Positions 62,253-64,000 of a DNA stretch of 64,000 nt are shown here, in pieces; within the stretch, counting starts at the first letter, position 1; every line of letters starts with the position of its first letter. A model generated the notes under the pieces. That model was not told where the DNA came from. It did not search any database and saw only the letters and a list, made by a program, of their open reading frames with translations. Origin of the DNA: Lysobacter capsici (GTDB lineage: Bacteria > Pseudomonadota > Gammaproteobacteria > Xanthomonadales > Xanthomonadaceae); assembly GCF_018732085.1 (NCBI RefSeq), contig NZ_CP076103.1, positions 5,332,001 through 5,396,000 of the forward strand. The letters are read 5' to 3'. A program made the translations under genes and the position numbers.

Positions 62253-63608
62253 TCAGTAACGATCGTTCAAGGCGAAGATCGGCTTGCGGTCCTTCCACTT
62301 GCCGTTGGTGAAGTCCGGGAACTCCAGGGTCTTGTGTTCGGCGATCGACTGTTCCGACAGCGGCGTGATCGCGCTCCAGGCGATCGCGTCATAGATGTCG
62401 ATCGGCATCGGTGCATCGGCCTTGAGCGCCTCGACGAAGGCATGGATGACGAAGAAGTCCATGCCGCCGTGACCGGCATCGGCGGCGGCGCTGGCGAAGC
62501 GCTGCCACAGCGGGTGATCGTACTTGGCGAACCAGTCGTCGGCCTTGTCCCACTTGTGCGGCTGGCTCTTGCCTTCGATATGGATCGAATCGTTGACGTC
62601 CATCCACAGGCCGTCGGTGCCCTGCACGCGGAACCCCAGCGAATACGGCCGCGGCAGCGAGGTGTCGTGCTGCAGCACGATGGTCTCGCCGTTTTCGCAC
62701 AGCAGCTGAGTGGTGACCATATCGCCGAGTTTGAACTTGACCTTCGCGTTCGGATGCTCCGGCCCGGCCTTCTTGACGATGTAATCGTGCAGGCCGCGCG
62801 GCTTGCTCGAGAACGCGCTCAGATGGGTGAAACGGTTGCCGCGATGGATGTCGATCGCCATCGCGCACGGGCCGATGCCATGGCTCGGATACAGATCGCC
62901 GTCGCGCTTGACCGAATGCTCGGTGCGCCAACGCGCTTCCGACCACGCCTTCGGGCCGAACTCCACGCCGCTGCCGTAGGGCTGGTCGGGATTGCCGCTG
63001 TTGAACTTGACCCCGCGCAGATCGTGCTGGTAGCCGCCCTGCAGATGCACGATCTCGCCGAACAGGCCTTGCCGCACCATGTTGAGCGCGGCCAGCACGT
63101 CGCGGCGATAGCACACGTTTTCCAGGAGCATGTACGGCGTGCCGGTGCTCTGCTGGGCGCGCAGCACCTGCCAATGATCGTCGAGGGTGAGGCCGGCGAC
63201 CACCTCGCAACCCACCGCGACCTTCGCCTGCATCGCCGCGATCGCCTGCGCGGCGTGGAATTCCCACGGCGTGGCGATGATCACCGCGTCCAGCCCGCCC
63301 TTGGCCAGCATCGCGCGGTAAGCGTCGAGGTCGCCGTCGGCGCCGTAGGTCGCGGGCTTGGCCTTGCCGGCCTTGGCGATCATCGCCAGCGAACGATCGA
63401 GCATGATCGGCTCGACATCGCACAACGCAGTCACTTCCACGTCCTCGCGGCGCAGCAGCTCGGTCAGATGGACCTGGCCGCGCATGCCCACGCCGATCAG
63501 GCCGATCCGCAGCTTCGAACGGGTGCGCGCGAACGCCGGAGTGAACGCGCTGCTGGCCAGCAGCGTGCTCGCGGTCGCGGAGGTGGCGAGAAAATCGCGT
63601 CGGTTCAT
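62253..63608 (-). CDS. Tat-exported Gfo/Idh/MocA protein, GH109-like
   Basis: A 451-residue NAD-dependent oxidoreductase-fold protein with a twin-arginine signal (MNRRDFLATSA, cleavage near FTPAFA). The Rossmann motif is RIGLIGVGMRGQVHL. Features ENVCYRRDVLAALNMV, GGYQHDLRG and SHGIGPCAMAIDI resemble glycoside hydrolase family 109, whose members are NAD-dependent alpha-N-acetylgalactosaminidases. Export via Tat fits a folded protein with bound NAD. A GAGG site precedes the ATG by 8 bases. Glycosidase activity is inferred; other oxidoreductase roles are possible. Confidence 0.88.
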   Translation of the reverse strand: MNRRDFLATSATASTLLASSAFTPAFARTRSKLRIGLIGVGMRGQVHLTELLRREDVEVTALCDVEPIMLDRSLAMIAKAGKAKPATYGADGDLDAYRAMLAKGGLDAVIIATPWEFHAAQAIAAMQAKVAVGCEVVAGLTLDDHWQVLRAQQSTGTPYMLLENVCYRRDVLAALNMVRQGLFGEIVHLQGGYQHDLRGVKFNSGNPDQPYGSGVEFGPKAWSEARWRTEHSVKRDGDLYPSHGIGPCAMAIDIHRGNRFTHLSAFSSKPRGLHDYIVKKAGPEHPNAKVKFKLGDMVTTQLLCENGETIVLQHDTSLPRPYSLGFRVQGTDGLWMDVNDSIHIEGKSQPHKWDKADDWFAKYDHPLWQRFASAAADAGHGGMDFFVIHAFVEALKADAPMPIDIYDAIAWSAITPLSEQSIAEHKTLEFPDFTNGKWKDRKPIFALNDRY

Positions 63609-64000
63609 GCAGATGCCTCGATCGGTGCGGTGGAGTGAAGGCCGGAGGATTCAAGTACGGTGGGCGAGGCGAAGTGTCTGGCGGACGATGGCTTCGATCC
63701 GGATCTTTCGATCTGCCCTCGTCCGCGCGCGTTTACTGTCGAATGTATTTACCCGGTTTCCGAATTAGCCTCAGGCCGCACAATGCATAAATACAAGCCT
63801 GTTTGCTAGTCTTTGATCGCAATACGAAAGATGATTTTTTTGGCTTCGCCGAAACGAAAGATGTGACGCCGCCCGGCTTGTGTGCTCAAGCCGGGCGCGC
63901 ACGATCAGCGCCCCGGATCGACGCCTGACTGATGGCCGATGCGGTTGCTGGCGGCCGAACTTACCCTGGAGCACCGCGATGAATGGAGCAGTCCGATGAA
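63609..64000. other. Terminal intergenic region, possible start of a next gene
   Basis: 392 bases without a complete gene. An AT-rich segment (about 63740-63845) contains ACGAAAGATG twice, exactly 30 bases apart (63824 and 63854). A perfect 10-bp hairpin GCCCGGCTTG / CAAGCCGGGC lies at 63871-63896 with no U-tract. Near the end TGGAGCACCGCGATGAA and TGGAGCAGTCCGATGAA occur 17 bases apart; each is an ATG with a GGAG site 7 bases before it (63979 and 63996). A rightward gene may start here and continue outside the window. Confidence 0.4.

Noticed and set aside
63871..63896. Ten-bp hairpin near the right edge as a terminator
   Set aside because: No U-tract follows on either strand and no gene ends close by.

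Overview
The window looks like chromosome from a high-GC gammaproteobacterium of the Xanthomonadaceae, most likely a Lysobacter. The evidence is the strong G/C third-position bias, Xanthomonas-type OhrR/Ohr with both redox cysteines at the same positions, several TonB-dependent receptors and autotransporters, and intergenic hairpin families of a kind I associate with this group. No rRNA, tRNA, transposase, integrase or CRISPR array was seen. Genus is inferred from content, not from a marker gene.

Layout. 0-6 kb: small housekeeping and accessory genes (LysR regulator divergent from an AhpD-like protein, an LCM-type methyltransferase, a VOC protein divergent from a DUF4031 protein, a LysE exporter), broken by a ~590 bp imperfect palindrome. 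6-13 kb: a subtilisin autotransporter, a NarL-type two-component system and a DUF418 membrane protein. 13.5-18.5 kb: a compact peptide-natural-product locus with an HlyD adaptor, a C39 peptidase-ABC exporter, a 57-residue double-glycine precursor and an ATP-grasp ligase. It reads as a graspetide (omega-ester/omega-amide peptide) pathway and is the most interesting system here. 18.7-25 kb: LpxR-like outer-membrane deacylase, DUF3224 protein, and a TonB-dependent siderophore-type receptor with a PepSY membrane reductase. 25-31.6 kb: a 2202-residue autotransporter with about ten passenger repeats and an unusual ~250-residue tail after the beta-barrel. 32-33 kb: ohr and ohrR, each with a near-identical palindromic operator.

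33.4-46.8 kb: a probable peptidoglycan-fragment scavenging region. It has two serine hydrolases, a VanX-type dipeptidase, an Oar-like TonB receptor, an exported transglutaminase-like protein, an NlpC/P60 endopeptidase, an L-Ala-D/L-Glu-type dipeptide epimerase, an RpiR/MurR-type regulator and an L,D-transpeptidase-fold lipoprotein. The two arms are transcribed outward from a shared control region near 41.7 kb. This suits a bacterium that lyses other microbes and eats their walls. 47-50.5 kb: a DUF885 peptidase and a PAF-acetylhydrolase-like esterase.

51-59.4 kb: a seven-gene, nearly gapless operon for trans-4-hydroxy-L-proline catabolism ending in an Xaa-Pro-type peptidase, with a divergent PAS-AraC regulator; this fits growth on collagen-like peptides. 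59.6-63.6 kb: an arginase-fold lipoprotein, an M23 metallopeptidase and a Tat-exported GH109-like Gfo/Idh/MocA protein.

Intergenic spaces are rich in repeats. A dispersed ~100 bp hairpin family (outer arm GTGGGAGGGGCTTCAGCCCC or variants) occurs at ten or more places, one of which has expanded into exactly eight 30-bp tandem units. A second family carries the core GTAGGAGCGGCGCGAGCCGC. There is also a spaced ~204 bp duplication.
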